Shown here: positions 34,197-42,296 of the stretch, one piece after another
Numbering within the stretch: position 1 is the first letter of the stretch
Layout: every line of letters begins with the position of its first letter
Source: Victivallaceae bacterium
GTDB lineage: Bacteria; Verrucomicrobiota; Lentisphaeria; Victivallales; Victivallaceae
DNA length: 50,357 nucleotides
Reading direction: 5' to 3'
Assembly: GCA_021647315.1 (NCBI GenBank)
Contig: JAKIUY010000019.1
Coordinates: 1 to 50,357 of the forward strand
Program-made: the position numbers and the translations under genes
The notes under the pieces: generated by a model
The model's database searches: none
Told to the model about the DNA's origin: nothing
What the model saw: only the letters and a program-made list of their open reading frames with translations

Positions 34197-35945
34197 CTAC
34201 TTATTTTTTGTGGCAATTGAACTGGTTCGAACTAATGCGGGAATGGCAAATAGTAGAGGATAGAGTCGTTCATCATACCATAATGATGCAAAATAGAGCC
34301 CGATCGGGGATGATTTGATGATGCCATCATCTTTGATAATTCTGCTGCCCAAAGCTTCAGCTGCCTCAATTGCCAATTCGCGGGTCTGCGGATAGAGACT
34401 TAATGCGCCAATTGCTTTGGCGGTTGTTTCAAATATTGATGGTGAACCCGGTTCACCACCCCAGCCGCCGTCATCATTGCGCGCTTTTACCAACCAGTCG
34501 AGTGCCGGTGCTGTTAACTCATCGATACCGGAATATCCAGCTAAGTTTTCCAATACTACTGAAGTACCATATACGCGGCTTGTCTGTTCTGCGGCTCCCT
34601 GATCGCCAAACCATAATGGAGTCCAGGCTTTATCAGCATCACGTGATTTATTCAGGAAGTTGAACAGGCGCTGCATTGCGGTATTAAGTTTAGCAGTCAA
34701 TTTTAGTGGAACATGATTATGCCACAGTAGAAAAGCCTTAAAAGCATAAGCGGATATATCTGGACAACTACGATCAAAAGGTAATAGCCCCCAGCCCCGG
34801 CAAAAAGTCGGCATGCCGCCGTCACGATTCATTAATTTCAGAAGCCATTTTAGACCGGCAATAACCTCATCGGTAACAATCCCGGGTTCAAGCTGGGCGA
34901 GGGCAATTAACGCGGCGGCGGTGTCATCGCCATCCGGAACACTGCCGGAAAAATCGGTCCAGCCCCAGCCGCCGGGTTTCGCGCCGGTAAATGGATGGAT
35001 TTTCTTTGTCTGCCGTGAACGGATTATTTCAGCAAGCGCATGGCGTTTTTCGTTCGACAAGACATCAGCGTCAACAAGGGCGCGTGATCCCAGCGAAGTC
35101 AACCAGGTGGAAAGATCTGTATCAATCGGCCATGAACCATCTTTTCTGATTGAGGTTTGCAAAAAATCCAATGCTTTCTGGACAACGGGAGATGCCGTTA
35201 ATCCAGCTTCTCCCAGACACATGGCGACAAATCCGGTCAATGGAGCGGCTTCAAGGAAACCGCCACTTTCCGGTGCCATGCGTTTTAAACGCCGTAAGGC
35301 GATTGGAATAATAAGTCGGTTATGGATAAAATTGCACCACCTATTTGTGGTTTTTCTGAACCGTACCAAACCTACCGCGATCAGAGCGGGGATTGCATAG
35401 CTGACAACCGATAGATTCATTAACCGAAACATGCCGCGTGGCAATGCCGCGATCTCAAAGGGCAACCTTGGCACCCGTTTCCAACATCCGGGTTCAGATC
35501 CTAACATCCCCGCCATGGCGCACATGGTTAAGATCGGGGCGGAAAACGTTCGGTCTTTGCCATAGGTTTGTAATACTCCAGCGGTAATATATTCTGCTGA
35601 AATTCCCCCGATACGTTCGGTCAACCATTGATCTGAACGCAACTGAACATTATCTATTGTAGCTGAATTTTGTTGTATAGTCAATGCCGCTTTCGTTAAT
35701 AACGTAGCAGTCAAGTTTGATGGACTGTCCGGGGTATCACCCCAGCCATTGTCATCATTGATATTGGCTGTCAGCCACCTGCAGGCAAGTTTTACTTTGG
35801 CATCAGCCTCAGGGCGCAAGTGTGCCAGAGCAAAAGCTGCGACGGCAGTAGATACCGCACTTGCAGAGAGCTGGCCGCGCCATGACCCGTCCGGGTCGGT
35901 TTCGGCAATCAGGCGTTCACAGGCAAGTTTCAGAGCTTTATTCAT
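34197..35945 (-). CDS. Class II terpene cyclase-like protein (squalene-hopene cyclase relative)
   Basis: A 582-residue protein made of alpha-barrel (QW-type) repeats: PDGSWRGQLSASAVSTAVAA, DDNGWGDTPDSPSNLTATLL, KDGSWPIDTDLSTWLTSLG and DDGGWGGEPGSPSIFETTAK. The DxDD acid motif of class II cyclases, which protonates the substrate, is present as D338-G-D-D341 followed by TA (VPDGDDTAAALIAL), with a Trp-rich GGWGWTDF stretch before it. It is somewhat shorter than bacterial squalene-hopene cyclases (about 630-670). No signal peptide; family members sit monotopically in the inner membrane. It is the last gene of a minus-strand cluster with a prenyl diphosphate synthase. It probably cyclises an isoprenoid made by that enzyme. 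Whether the substrate is squalene or a linear prenyl diphosphate cannot be told. Confidence 0.75.
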   Translation of the reverse strand: MNKALKLACERLIAETDPDGSWRGQLSASAVSTAVAAFALAHLRPEADAKVKLACRWLTANINDDNGWGDTPDSPSNLTATLLTKAALTIQQNSATIDNVQLRSDQWLTERIGGISAEYITAGVLQTYGKDRTFSAPILTMCAMAGMLGSEPGCWKRVPRLPFEIAALPRGMFRLMNLSVVSYAIPALIAVGLVRFRKTTNRWCNFIHNRLIIPIALRRLKRMAPESGGFLEAAPLTGFVAMCLGEAGLTASPVVQKALDFLQTSIRKDGSWPIDTDLSTWLTSLGSRALVDADVLSNEKRHALAEIIRSRQTKKIHPFTGAKPGGWGWTDFSGSVPDGDDTAAALIALAQLEPGIVTDEVIAGLKWLLKLMNRDGGMPTFCRGWGLLPFDRSCPDISAYAFKAFLLWHNHVPLKLTAKLNTAMQRLFNFLNKSRDADKAWTPLWFGDQGAAEQTSRVYGTSVVLENLAGYSGIDELTAPALDWLVKARNDDGGWGGEPGSPSIFETTAKAIGALSLYPQTRELAIEAAEALGSRIIKDDGIIKSSPIGLYFASLWYDERLYPLLFAIPALVRTSSIATKNK

Positions 35946-35991
35946 AATTTTCTACCATTTTTGGGACGTTTAAGTGTAACAAAATGCAAAC

Positions 35992-36058
35992 CCGCTTCCG
36001 TAGCGACGCAGTTGCGGAGTTTGAAGCGATATCTGACTTCAGTCGCCACTTGATTAGG
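35992..36058 (+). repeat. Dispersed repeat R1, copy B
   Basis: CCGCTTCCGTAGCGACGCAG then TTGCGGAGTTTGAAGCG, a CTGACTTCAGTCG palindrome and CACTTGATTAGG. It lies between the two alpha-barrel genes of the terpenoid cluster, 10 bp after the stop of the 310-residue protein gene as transcribed on the minus strand. Confidence 0.8.
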
Positions 36059-36068
36059 GCTTTATTAA

Positions 36069-37001
36069 TCATTTAGCCAACGCCCCCAATGCCATCAAGG
36101 CGTAAAAAGTATATTCACAATCAGCACACTCATCGACCAGGGTTCCAGTAAATCCACCATTTTCGTGCCAGTGATCAAGAATAAAACTTCTAGATGAATC
36201 AGCTATTTTGTCCAGTGAGTGTCCACAGATCTGTAATGTAAATAGCGCAACTGCGGTTGATAATAGATCCGGCATTGGAGTCTCGGGCGAGGCATGAAAT
36301 CCTCCGGTCGCTCCCTGTTGAGTTGCCAGCCAGTCAAGTGCTTGATGATCAATTTTACCGGTTAACTGGCGCAATGAAAGTAGAGCTGCCGAAGTGGATG
36401 ATAACATTTCCTGTTCGCCACCCGCTGGGTTATGAAACGCTCCGTTGACCGTTCGGCAACGTTCAAGTGCCGTAATTACACTTGCGACGTCAGTTATTTT
36501 ACCCCCGCAATCCTGATAGAGATTTAATCCCATGAAAATTGAATATGGATTACTTTTGCCTTCAGAATCTTCATTAGCAAAGCCGCCGTCTGCTGAGTGG
36601 AATTTATTAAGGTCGATATTTGACTTTAAATGCCATCGCCAGCGAAACAGGGTGCGTAATAACGGATAATATGCTTTCCAACGTAACAGTTTGATAAGTG
36701 ACTGTGATTTTGTCCAGCAGACCAGATGTACAAGATCAAGATTTTCAGGGTGACACTGCCGGAGATAATGTTTTATCTGAGCCACCGGCAGAGGAATATT
36801 CAAGGTTGCGGCACAGCCCAGACCGAACATCGTATAGTATTGATCGCATACGCCGCTCCGATTGCAGAACCCCCCTTCAGAGGTCAACTGACCAGAGACA
36901 AAATCTGCAATGCTGTCACGAGCGTCGCGATTCAGCAAAAGCGGTGAGCGGTGCAATGTATCGAACAGTTCAATTGAGTGTGGGTGAATTTTTCTTGACA
37001 T
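36069..37001 (-). CDS. Prenyltransferase/terpene cyclase-like alpha-barrel protein, half-size
   Basis: A 310-residue protein of repeated helical hairpins with GGF turns: TSEGGFCNRSGVCDQYYTMF, ADGGFANEDSEGKSNPYSIF, VNGAFHNPAGGEQEMLSSTS, GATGGFHASPETPMPDLLST, NGGFTGTLVDECADCEYTFY. This is the alpha-barrel of protein prenyltransferase beta subunits and of squalene-cyclase half-domains. The late D-x-C plus D-x-EYT region (ECADCEYTFYALMALGAL) is like the zinc-binding end of prenyltransferase beta subunits, but I cannot confirm a full metal site. No DxDD is seen, so it should not start a class II cyclisation by itself. It overlaps the DUF116-prenyl synthase gene by 32 bp, indicating tight coupling. 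It could pair with the DGDD protein encoded downstream. Confidence 0.7.
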   Translation of the reverse strand: MSRKIHPHSIELFDTLHRSPLLLNRDARDSIADFVSGQLTSEGGFCNRSGVCDQYYTMFGLGCAATLNIPLPVAQIKHYLRQCHPENLDLVHLVCWTKSQSLIKLLRWKAYYPLLRTLFRWRWHLKSNIDLNKFHSADGGFANEDSEGKSNPYSIFMGLNLYQDCGGKITDVASVITALERCRTVNGAFHNPAGGEQEMLSSTSAALLSLRQLTGKIDHQALDWLATQQGATGGFHASPETPMPDLLSTAVALFTLQICGHSLDKIADSSRSFILDHWHENGGFTGTLVDECADCEYTFYALMALGALAK

Positions 37002-38517
37002 CTTTCAGTATCCTGCCGGTAATTCGGAATAACAGCCGTTTCAAATCAGAATTTTTCAGTTGACGCAATGAGCGCACCGCCTGATTGCGATAGTGTTCGT
37101 AGAGTTGCTCTGCTTTGTTCAGAGCTTTACGCTTATCCATATTTGTGCGAATGGTGTCAAGTGCGGTTGATTTCGGGAATTGTTCACAGCCTGCAGCCAG
37201 TACTACAGAGAGGCGACCGGCGGCAACATCGCTGCCGCTGAAGAAATCTTCAATATCATCATGAATTTGATAGGCAATTCCCAACGCTGTACTGAAGTCA
37301 CTTAGTAAGGCACAAAGATTTTCGTCCGCGTCAGCGCATAATGCACCGAATGACAACGCAACTTCAAATGCCGGTGCTGTTTTCCCCCGGAAGATTTCAA
37401 TGACTTGAGCAATGGTCAATGGGCTCTGTTTGCACATCCAGTCGAGCTCTTCGCCCTGACCTCGGCATAGGGTTAAATGACCGGCGGCGGCAATTTTAAG
37501 CATCTTTGACTGTTTTTCTGGGGTGAGCTCACATTCGCTGATCATTCTATAGCCTTCACCGATTAGAAAATCACCGATATTCAGTGCCACCGGGACGCCT
37601 TCGCGCCGATGCAGGCTTTCACTGCCGTAACGCATATCATCATTATCTTCAATATCATCGTGGATCAGTGATGCTTTATGAAAACATTCAACTGCGATTG
37701 CGGCGCGGCGAATTGTTATTGAATAATCTTTTTCACCTGTCAGGCAACAATAAACCGCAGCGGCTAAATATGGACGGCGACGTTTGCCCGGCCCAGTCAG
37801 ACAGCCCCTGCCTAATTTGTCGACTGAACCTGATGCTTTACCCATAATTATATCTAATTCAGTTTCAATGAACCAGCCACTGACAATATCATTGAGATCA
37901 TTCAAATTGACCGGTTCAATCGTTTTGTCTGAACGCAACTGTAACATTTCGCGAACCATCTTCTCATCAACCTGAGTATTGATACAACCGTCAGATAATA
38001 GCGGAACAGCCATGCCGGGTACCGCGTGATTGACCATATAGGGGAAGGCTTTTTCCAATGCACTCAGGCAACTTACGCCGATTACTGCGTCAGCACCGCC
38101 ATTTTCAATGATTCCACCGACTACCGTTGAACCTTCAGCCACCAGCGACATCATGCCGAGAACCTCAGCCTCCTGTTGCAATTGACCGATTAAACAGCCC
38201 CCGCATTCATCACACAATAACCCGAATTCATCCATTTGAGCTTTGCAGGTTTCGGCATTGCGCAGACATTGCGGCAGCAAAAATATGCGGCGGTGAAATG
38301 GCACAGTCGCGACGGTTTCGCGCCAGACCGCATTATTCAGCATGATCATCAGCCATTTTTCCTGTTCAGATGACACCGTGTGGGTAGCGGAAAATTCCTT
38401 GGCTAATTCTTCCAACTCTTCCAGGCTAAGTGGTGGTGAAAGTTCGCGCTCTATCATAAACTCATCAATCAGCTTGATCAAGTTTTGCCGGGTTTCAAGT
38501 TGTTTTATCTTATCCAT
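36970..38517 (-). CDS. DUF116 - polyprenyl diphosphate synthase fusion
   Basis: A 515-residue two-domain protein. Residues ~75-200 match the DUF116 pattern: RRIFLLPQCLRNAETCKAQM, LLCDECGGCLIGQL, VAEGSTVVGGII, AVIGVSCLSALEKAF and LLSDGCINTQVDEKMV, with Cys84, 91, 102, 105, 108, 150 and 178, suggesting an iron-sulfur or zinc site. Residues ~230-515 are a trans-prenyl diphosphate synthase with GKRRRP (244-249), first Asp-rich motif DDIED (287-291) and second DDIED (420-424), GDFLIGEGYRMI, and GKT. The domain makes the linear isoprenoid diphosphate used downstream. I start at MDKIKQLETR (TTGGAG 4 bases upstream), 8 bp inside the end of the radical SAM gene. The fused domain order is not one I recognise as standard. 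Confidence 0.85.
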   Translation of the reverse strand: MDKIKQLETRQNLIKLIDEFMIERELSPPLSLEELEELAKEFSATHTVSSEQEKWLMIMLNNAVWRETVATVPFHRRIFLLPQCLRNAETCKAQMDEFGLLCDECGGCLIGQLQQEAEVLGMMSLVAEGSTVVGGIIENGGADAVIGVSCLSALEKAFPYMVNHAVPGMAVPLLSDGCINTQVDEKMVREMLQLRSDKTIEPVNLNDLNDIVSGWFIETELDIIMGKASGSVDKLGRGCLTGPGKRRRPYLAAAVYCCLTGEKDYSITIRRAAIAVECFHKASLIHDDIEDNDDMRYGSESLHRREGVPVALNIGDFLIGEGYRMISECELTPEKQSKMLKIAAAGHLTLCRGQGEELDWMCKQSPLTIAQVIEIFRGKTAPAFEVALSFGALCADADENLCALLSDFSTALGIAYQIHDDIEDFFSGSDVAAGRLSVVLAAGCEQFPKSTALDTIRTNMDKRKALNKAEQLYEHYRNQAVRSLRQLKNSDLKRLLFRITGRILKDVKKNSPTLN

Positions 38518-39703
38518 AAGCTCCAAATCCAAAGAACCAATATTTTTTTGCCAGACGGTACAGCCAATGCTTTTCCGGAATCCGTTCATCTGGAATATGA
38601 TGACATGGCAACTGCTGCATTGCGGCAAGTTCAGCTTCAGCCGTTCCCCGACCACTTGAATCATCTGCCTGCTGTTTAACGACAAAATCGTGCAATGCGC
38701 CGGGATCATTCAGTATAACACAGCCCCGTCCGCAATCGGTGGTAAATTTACGGAAATTCTCTAAAAATGTTGAATTTTCAAGTAGTTCACTAATGTCAGA
38801 ACCATCAGTAATCCGTTCTTTGGCAAATTGCAAGGGTGGACAGAATTCAAGCTGCCCTGCTGGATTCAGGTGATGACTTAAACCCATTGCACCGGGACAT
38901 ACCGCGTTACCCTGTCCATCCCAATAGGCATCAACCACTATAATTGGAGCACTACAACGCACTTCGACCATAAACCTGCGCAATGCGGTGATCTGTTCAC
39001 GTTCCAACGCCAGTTCGGGGCATGGTTCAGGTCCGACTGGACGATAAATATAGTACCATAGATAATGTACTTTGCGGCGAATAATTTCATCCACAAATTC
39101 ACGACTTACCAAATCATCAAAGTTACTCTGACAAACACTGGTTGCAACTCCGATAATCAGTTTTTCTGCCGCACAGTTATCCAGTGCTTGCAGGGCATTG
39201 CGGTAGACCTCTTTGCCGCCGCGCCGAACGTCGGCAACAGCATCTTTGCCCTCAATACTGATCAATGGCGTAACATTCCCGAGACGGCGGAACTCTTTAG
39301 CTATTTCACGGGTCAACATCGTTCCATTGGTGAATACCTGGAAATAACATTCGGGATGTTTGCCGATTATTTCAAATAGATGCGGGTAAAGCAGGGGTTC
39401 ACCGCCGAGCAGACCGAAAAAGTAACTGCCGCGTTTTTTACATTCCATAATCACTTTGTCGACCTGTTCAAATGTCAACTCTTCCACTGGGTCGGATTGC
39501 GAAACCCAACAACCCTGACATGACAAATTACAGCGGTTTGTCAACGATATGACCATAAACGCGGGGAAATTCTCTCCACGCTTGCGACGTCGCTCAAAAT
39601 CCCGTACCGCCATCATCCCCTTCCAGCTGAAATTCCAACAGAATTTCCACAGTAGTCGGGGTGATGTTTCAGTCAACATCCGATATGCTAAACGCATTAA
39701 CAT
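38510..39703 (-). CDS. Radical SAM enzyme of the terpenoid cluster
   Basis: A 397-residue radical SAM protein. The [4Fe-4S] motif is NRCNLSCQGCWVS (Cys58, Cys62, Cys65). It is followed by FGLLGGEPLLYP (SAM-binding GGE) and the barrel strands FTNGTMLTREIAKE and LISIEGKDAVADVRRGGKEV. The C-terminal part holds extra cysteines (GNAVCPGAMG, LEFCPPLQF, CGRGCVILNDPG), fitting an auxiliary cluster. Its N-terminus (LAYRMLTETSPRLLWKFCWN) is amphipathic and could contact the membrane. HpnH, which couples adenosine to hopene, is a distant functional parallel in hopanoid clusters, but I cannot equate the two. It overlaps the DUF116-prenyl synthase start by 8 bp. AAAGGA lies 9 bases before the ATG. Confidence 0.85.
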   Translation of the reverse strand: MLMRLAYRMLTETSPRLLWKFCWNFSWKGMMAVRDFERRRKRGENFPAFMVISLTNRCNLSCQGCWVSQSDPVEELTFEQVDKVIMECKKRGSYFFGLLGGEPLLYPHLFEIIGKHPECYFQVFTNGTMLTREIAKEFRRLGNVTPLISIEGKDAVADVRRGGKEVYRNALQALDNCAAEKLIIGVATSVCQSNFDDLVSREFVDEIIRRKVHYLWYYIYRPVGPEPCPELALEREQITALRRFMVEVRCSAPIIVVDAYWDGQGNAVCPGAMGLSHHLNPAGQLEFCPPLQFAKERITDGSDISELLENSTFLENFRKFTTDCGRGCVILNDPGALHDFVVKQQADDSSGRGTAEAELAAMQQLPCHHIPDERIPEKHWLYRLAKKYWFFGFGAYG

Positions 39704-40013
39704 TTAACTATTCCTTTTTTCAATGTAGCATAAGCGTCCCGCTTGTGTATCTTTATGCGGGCGAGACACCCGCGCTCCCAGTCGCACTTTTTTATTCCAA
39801 CGTTTTCTTTCGTACTACTAACCGTCATTTTCGTGTTTTTTTATGCACGTTTTTATTTTTCAACAGTAGAATTTTTCTAAAAAAACCTTTTCAAACCCGA
39901 CGCCAGTCGGATTTGAAAATCTTCGTGTTCTTCTTTTCTTCGTGGTAAAAAAAGTTTTTGGTTGCTGCTTTGCTGTTTTGTGTTTTTAGTGCCTTTCGTG
40001 GTTAATTTTATTT
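39704..40013. other. Intergenic region inside the terpenoid cluster
   Basis: About 310 bp, T-rich on the plus strand, without a gene. It contains GCGTCCCGCTTG (39729-39740) and GCGGGCGAGACACCCGCGC (about 39757-39775), words of the GGCGTCCCGCC hairpin family, and CTTCGTGGTAAAAAAAG text of the kind found in 'CCACGAAG' intergenic repeats. Because of it, the ferredoxin-like gene may or may not share a transcript with the radical SAM gene. Confidence 0.4.
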
Positions 40014-40706
40014 TTATTTTTTATATAAATCAGCGGATCGTTTTTTGCTGCGCCTGGCAGCCAGTTTGCTGTACAGATCGTGGTCAAATGTCGCTTGAGT
40101 ATCAATCTTTACCGGGGTAGTTGAATCACCCTCGCCGCCGTTGATCGGTGAATCTTCGTGTTTGGGAAAAATAATTGCGGTATCCGGACACATTCGAGCA
40201 CACGCCGGGCAATTTGTTTTGCAGTTTTGTGGTGCAATAACCTCAATTTTTTTCGTCTTAGGATCACGCTTATATACTCCGAATAGACAGAAATCGACAC
40301 ATTTACCGCAAGCCACACAACGTTCACGGTCAATTATCGGGAACCATGGAACCCAGTCACCGGGAACTTCAGGAAATGTTGTTGTTGACGTTGCAGCTGG
40401 TGCTAGTTCTAGTTCATTCAGCACCGATTCTACTGACCCGCTGCGCAGATCACAATTTTGCGGCAGTTCAGCACCGGCATAATCAAACAGTGCTTTAATG
40501 GCACGTGAATAACAGGCGACAACAACATCAGCATCTGAGTTGCGGAGCTGTTCGGGCTGCTCAGCCGCTACGCGGCACAGATCGGGGGTTAATGCTACTT
40601 CAATTCCATCATTTTTTGCGGCCGCGATTATTTCATCTAAGGATGTTTGAGGAATTCTCCGGTATTTAACACAACCGCATAACAATATTTTTCTCGTTTT
40701 ACTCAT
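40014..40706 (-). CDS. 2x[4Fe-4S] ferredoxin-domain protein of the terpenoid cluster
   Basis: A 230-residue protein. The N-terminal ~100 residues begin KTRKILLCGCVKYRRIPQTS and include DADVVVACYSRAI. I do not recognise the fold. Residues ~125-175 form a bacterial ferredoxin domain with two clusters: Cys130-x2-Cys133-x2-Cys136-x3-Cys140 (CVACGKCVDFC) and Cys162-x3-Cys166-x2-Cys169-x3-Cys173 (CKTNCPACARMC). A basic tail ends KLAARRSKKRSADLYKK. It could supply electrons to the radical SAM enzyme or the DUF116 protein in the same cluster. I start at MSKTRKILL (AAGGGC ~10 bases upstream). The longer upstream open frame is translated from repeat R1 copy C and is rejected. Confidence 0.75.
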   Translation of the reverse strand: MSKTRKILLCGCVKYRRIPQTSLDEIIAAAKNDGIEVALTPDLCRVAAEQPEQLRNSDADVVVACYSRAIKALFDYAGAELPQNCDLRSGSVESVLNELELAPAATSTTTFPEVPGDWVPWFPIIDRERCVACGKCVDFCLFGVYKRDPKTKKIEVIAPQNCKTNCPACARMCPDTAIIFPKHEDSPINGGEGDSTTPVKIDTQATFDHDLYSKLAARRSKKRSADLYKK

Positions 40707-40765
40707 TGGCTGATTGCCCTTAATTAATATCCAGCCATTTTTTGGCAAGAGTTGAATTTTTACTT

Positions 40766-40832
40766 CCGCTTCCGCAGCGACGCAGGAGCGGAGTTTGAAG
40801 CGGCATCTGCCTTCAGGTGCTACCTGTTTAGG
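40766..40832 (+). repeat. Dispersed repeat R1, copy C, overlapping a stop codon
   Basis: CCGCTTCCGCAGCGACGCAG, then GAGCGGAGTTTGAAGCGG, a CTGCCTTCAGG-type palindrome, then TGCTACCTGTTTAGG. The TAG stop and the last four codons of the PQQ-like gene (40820-42007, minus strand) lie within this repeat. Confidence 0.8.
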
Positions 40833-42007
40833 CTCAGGCATACCAGGCTGCCTTTACTGTTGCGGCAATAGAGCATGCCATTGGCTACCACCGGCATCGT
40901 CCAGCTCTTGCCGCCTTTCAAGACCTGGACTGATTTGATAATCTGTTCTTTCGCAGGATTGATTTTCAGGTAGTTGAGTTTTCCGGTTTCTTCGAGATAA
41001 ATCAGCATATCGCCAGCAATCATCAGTGAACCAAAGCGAAGTGTGCCCAGCCATTTTTTTGCTCCGGTTTTGAACTCCATGGCACAAATAGATCTTTTGG
41101 TCCCAGCATTACCGTTAACCCCGTAAAGCACCCCTTTGTACAGAACCGGCGATGAAAACTGACTGCAGATATTTTTATTTGTCCAAACTTTAGTCAGTCT
41201 TTTGCCGTTAAATTTAAGCAAAGTACCACGTCCGGTATTATAGCCTGAGGTTGCAAAAATATATTTACCATCGGCTGAAATCACCGGATCGGCGGCATTA
41301 ATATCATATTTTGAAGCCCAGGCGGTAGCAGTGATTTTTCTGCCGGTAGCGGCATTGGCGATAATCAGTGAATTGCCTGTAAACAGTGCCACATACTGTT
41401 TCCCGTTATATTTGAATGGCATCGGTGTAGCATAGGAACCGGCACCACCGGAGTTAGCCCAGGCTTTTTTGCCGCTGTTTTTATTAAAAGCCATACCGTT
41501 GGCACCGACATTGACTATCACCAGATCACCGATGATCATTGGTGAACTTGCCAGACCCCATCTCAAGTTTCTAGCACCTGAAGAGAGAACTTTTTTACTC
41601 CAGATTTTTTTGCCGTTTGCCAAGTTAAGACAAATCAGGTCACCGTTACGGCTCAGCATCCAGACTTTACTGCCATCGGTTACCGGTGTCGCCCGCGGCC
41701 CGGGATAACTACCCTTGGGGCAGGAATAAGAATATTTCCACAGCTCCTTTCCAGTTTTCGGATCTAGGCAATATATGGTGTCTTTGTTCCCCGAATTTCC
41801 GGCAGTGAGTAGTTTTCCCTTACAGACCGACACTGAGGAATAACCGACACCGACATTTTTCTGCCAGACTATTTTTGAAGAGGGCTTAAGACCTTTTTCC
41901 GTGCTGATACTGTTATGATTCACCCCGCGCCATACCGGCCAGTCTTCAGCCATGGCAGCAAATAATAGTCCTAATCCGGCAACAACAGTCAATGCGAGCT
42001 TATGCAT
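40820..42007 (-). CDS. Secreted PQQ-like (BamB-type) beta-propeller protein
   Basis: A 395-residue protein with a signal peptide (MHKLALTVVAGLGLLFAAMA) and repeated beta-propeller blades: YCLDPKTGKELWKYS, ICLNLANGKKIWSKK, IIANAATGRKIT, CAMEFKTGAKKWLG, and a final LVCLSLNR. It opens EDWPVWRGVNHNSISTEKG, the start typical of PVC-phylum PQQ-binding-like repeat proteins, which are usually scaffolds and not proven dehydrogenases. Strong AAGGAG before the ATG. It is upstream of and in line with the terpenoid genes, but separated by R1 copy C, so its link to that pathway is uncertain. Its last four codons and stop come from the repeat. Confidence 0.85.
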   Translation of the reverse strand: MHKLALTVVAGLGLLFAAMAEDWPVWRGVNHNSISTEKGLKPSSKIVWQKNVGVGYSSVSVCKGKLLTAGNSGNKDTIYCLDPKTGKELWKYSYSCPKGSYPGPRATPVTDGSKVWMLSRNGDLICLNLANGKKIWSKKVLSSGARNLRWGLASSPMIIGDLVIVNVGANGMAFNKNSGKKAWANSGGAGSYATPMPFKYNGKQYVALFTGNSLIIANAATGRKITATAWASKYDINAADPVISADGKYIFATSGYNTGRGTLLKFNGKRLTKVWTNKNICSQFSSPVLYKGVLYGVNGNAGTKRSICAMEFKTGAKKWLGTLRFGSLMIAGDMLIYLEETGKLNYLKINPAKEQIIKSVQVLKGGKSWTMPVVANGMLYCRNSKGSLVCLSLNR

Positions 42008-42078
42008 ACTGATCTCCTTTTTTATGAGTGATAGTTAAAAATAACTTTAGATCTGAACAGACATTCGTCTGAATTAAT

Positions 42079-42117
42079 CCGCTTCAAACTCCGCGACTAC
42101 CGTCGCTACGGAAGCGG
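42079..42117 (-). repeat. Dispersed repeat R1, copy D (inverted)
   Basis: The reverse complement reads CCGCTTCCGTAGCGACGGTA, then GTCGCGGAGTTTGAAGCGG, followed by ATTAATTCAGACGAATGTCTG. That tail differs from copies A-C and matches copy E. It lies about 70 bp upstream of the PQQ-like gene. Confidence 0.8.
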
Positions 42118-42296
42118 TTGTAAAACATAATAAATACTTATGAGTAAGCACCTAAAATACTAAAGTATTTTTTTTAATATAACCTCTAAAAAATATTTAT
42201 CCAAAAAGAAATTGCATAAAAAACAAGGGAATGGCGGTTAGTAGTACAGAGTGAGCAGACGTGAGACCATCTTGACGAAGTGAAGTGATTAGGGCT

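Noticed and set aside
34813..35400. 195-residue open frame antisense to the terpene-cyclase-like gene
   Set aside because: No domain features or RBS; it shadows the long sense gene with QW repeats and DGDD motif.
38518..38709. 64-residue N-terminal extension of the DUF116-prenyl synthase
   Set aside because: It lies wholly inside the radical SAM gene in another frame, and the ATG at 38517 has a TTGGAG at proper distance.
40707..40841. 45-residue N-terminal extension of the ferredoxin-like protein
   Set aside because: The extension is a translation of repeat R1 copy C and overlaps the end of the PQQ-like gene. A good start with AAGGGC exists at 40706.
34197..42007. Reading the cluster as a standard hopanoid operon
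   Set aside because: No HpnC, HpnD or HpnE (squalene synthesis) genes are visible, and the radical SAM protein could not be equated with HpnH. The set has DUF116 and a prenyl synthase fused, which standard hpn operons lack.
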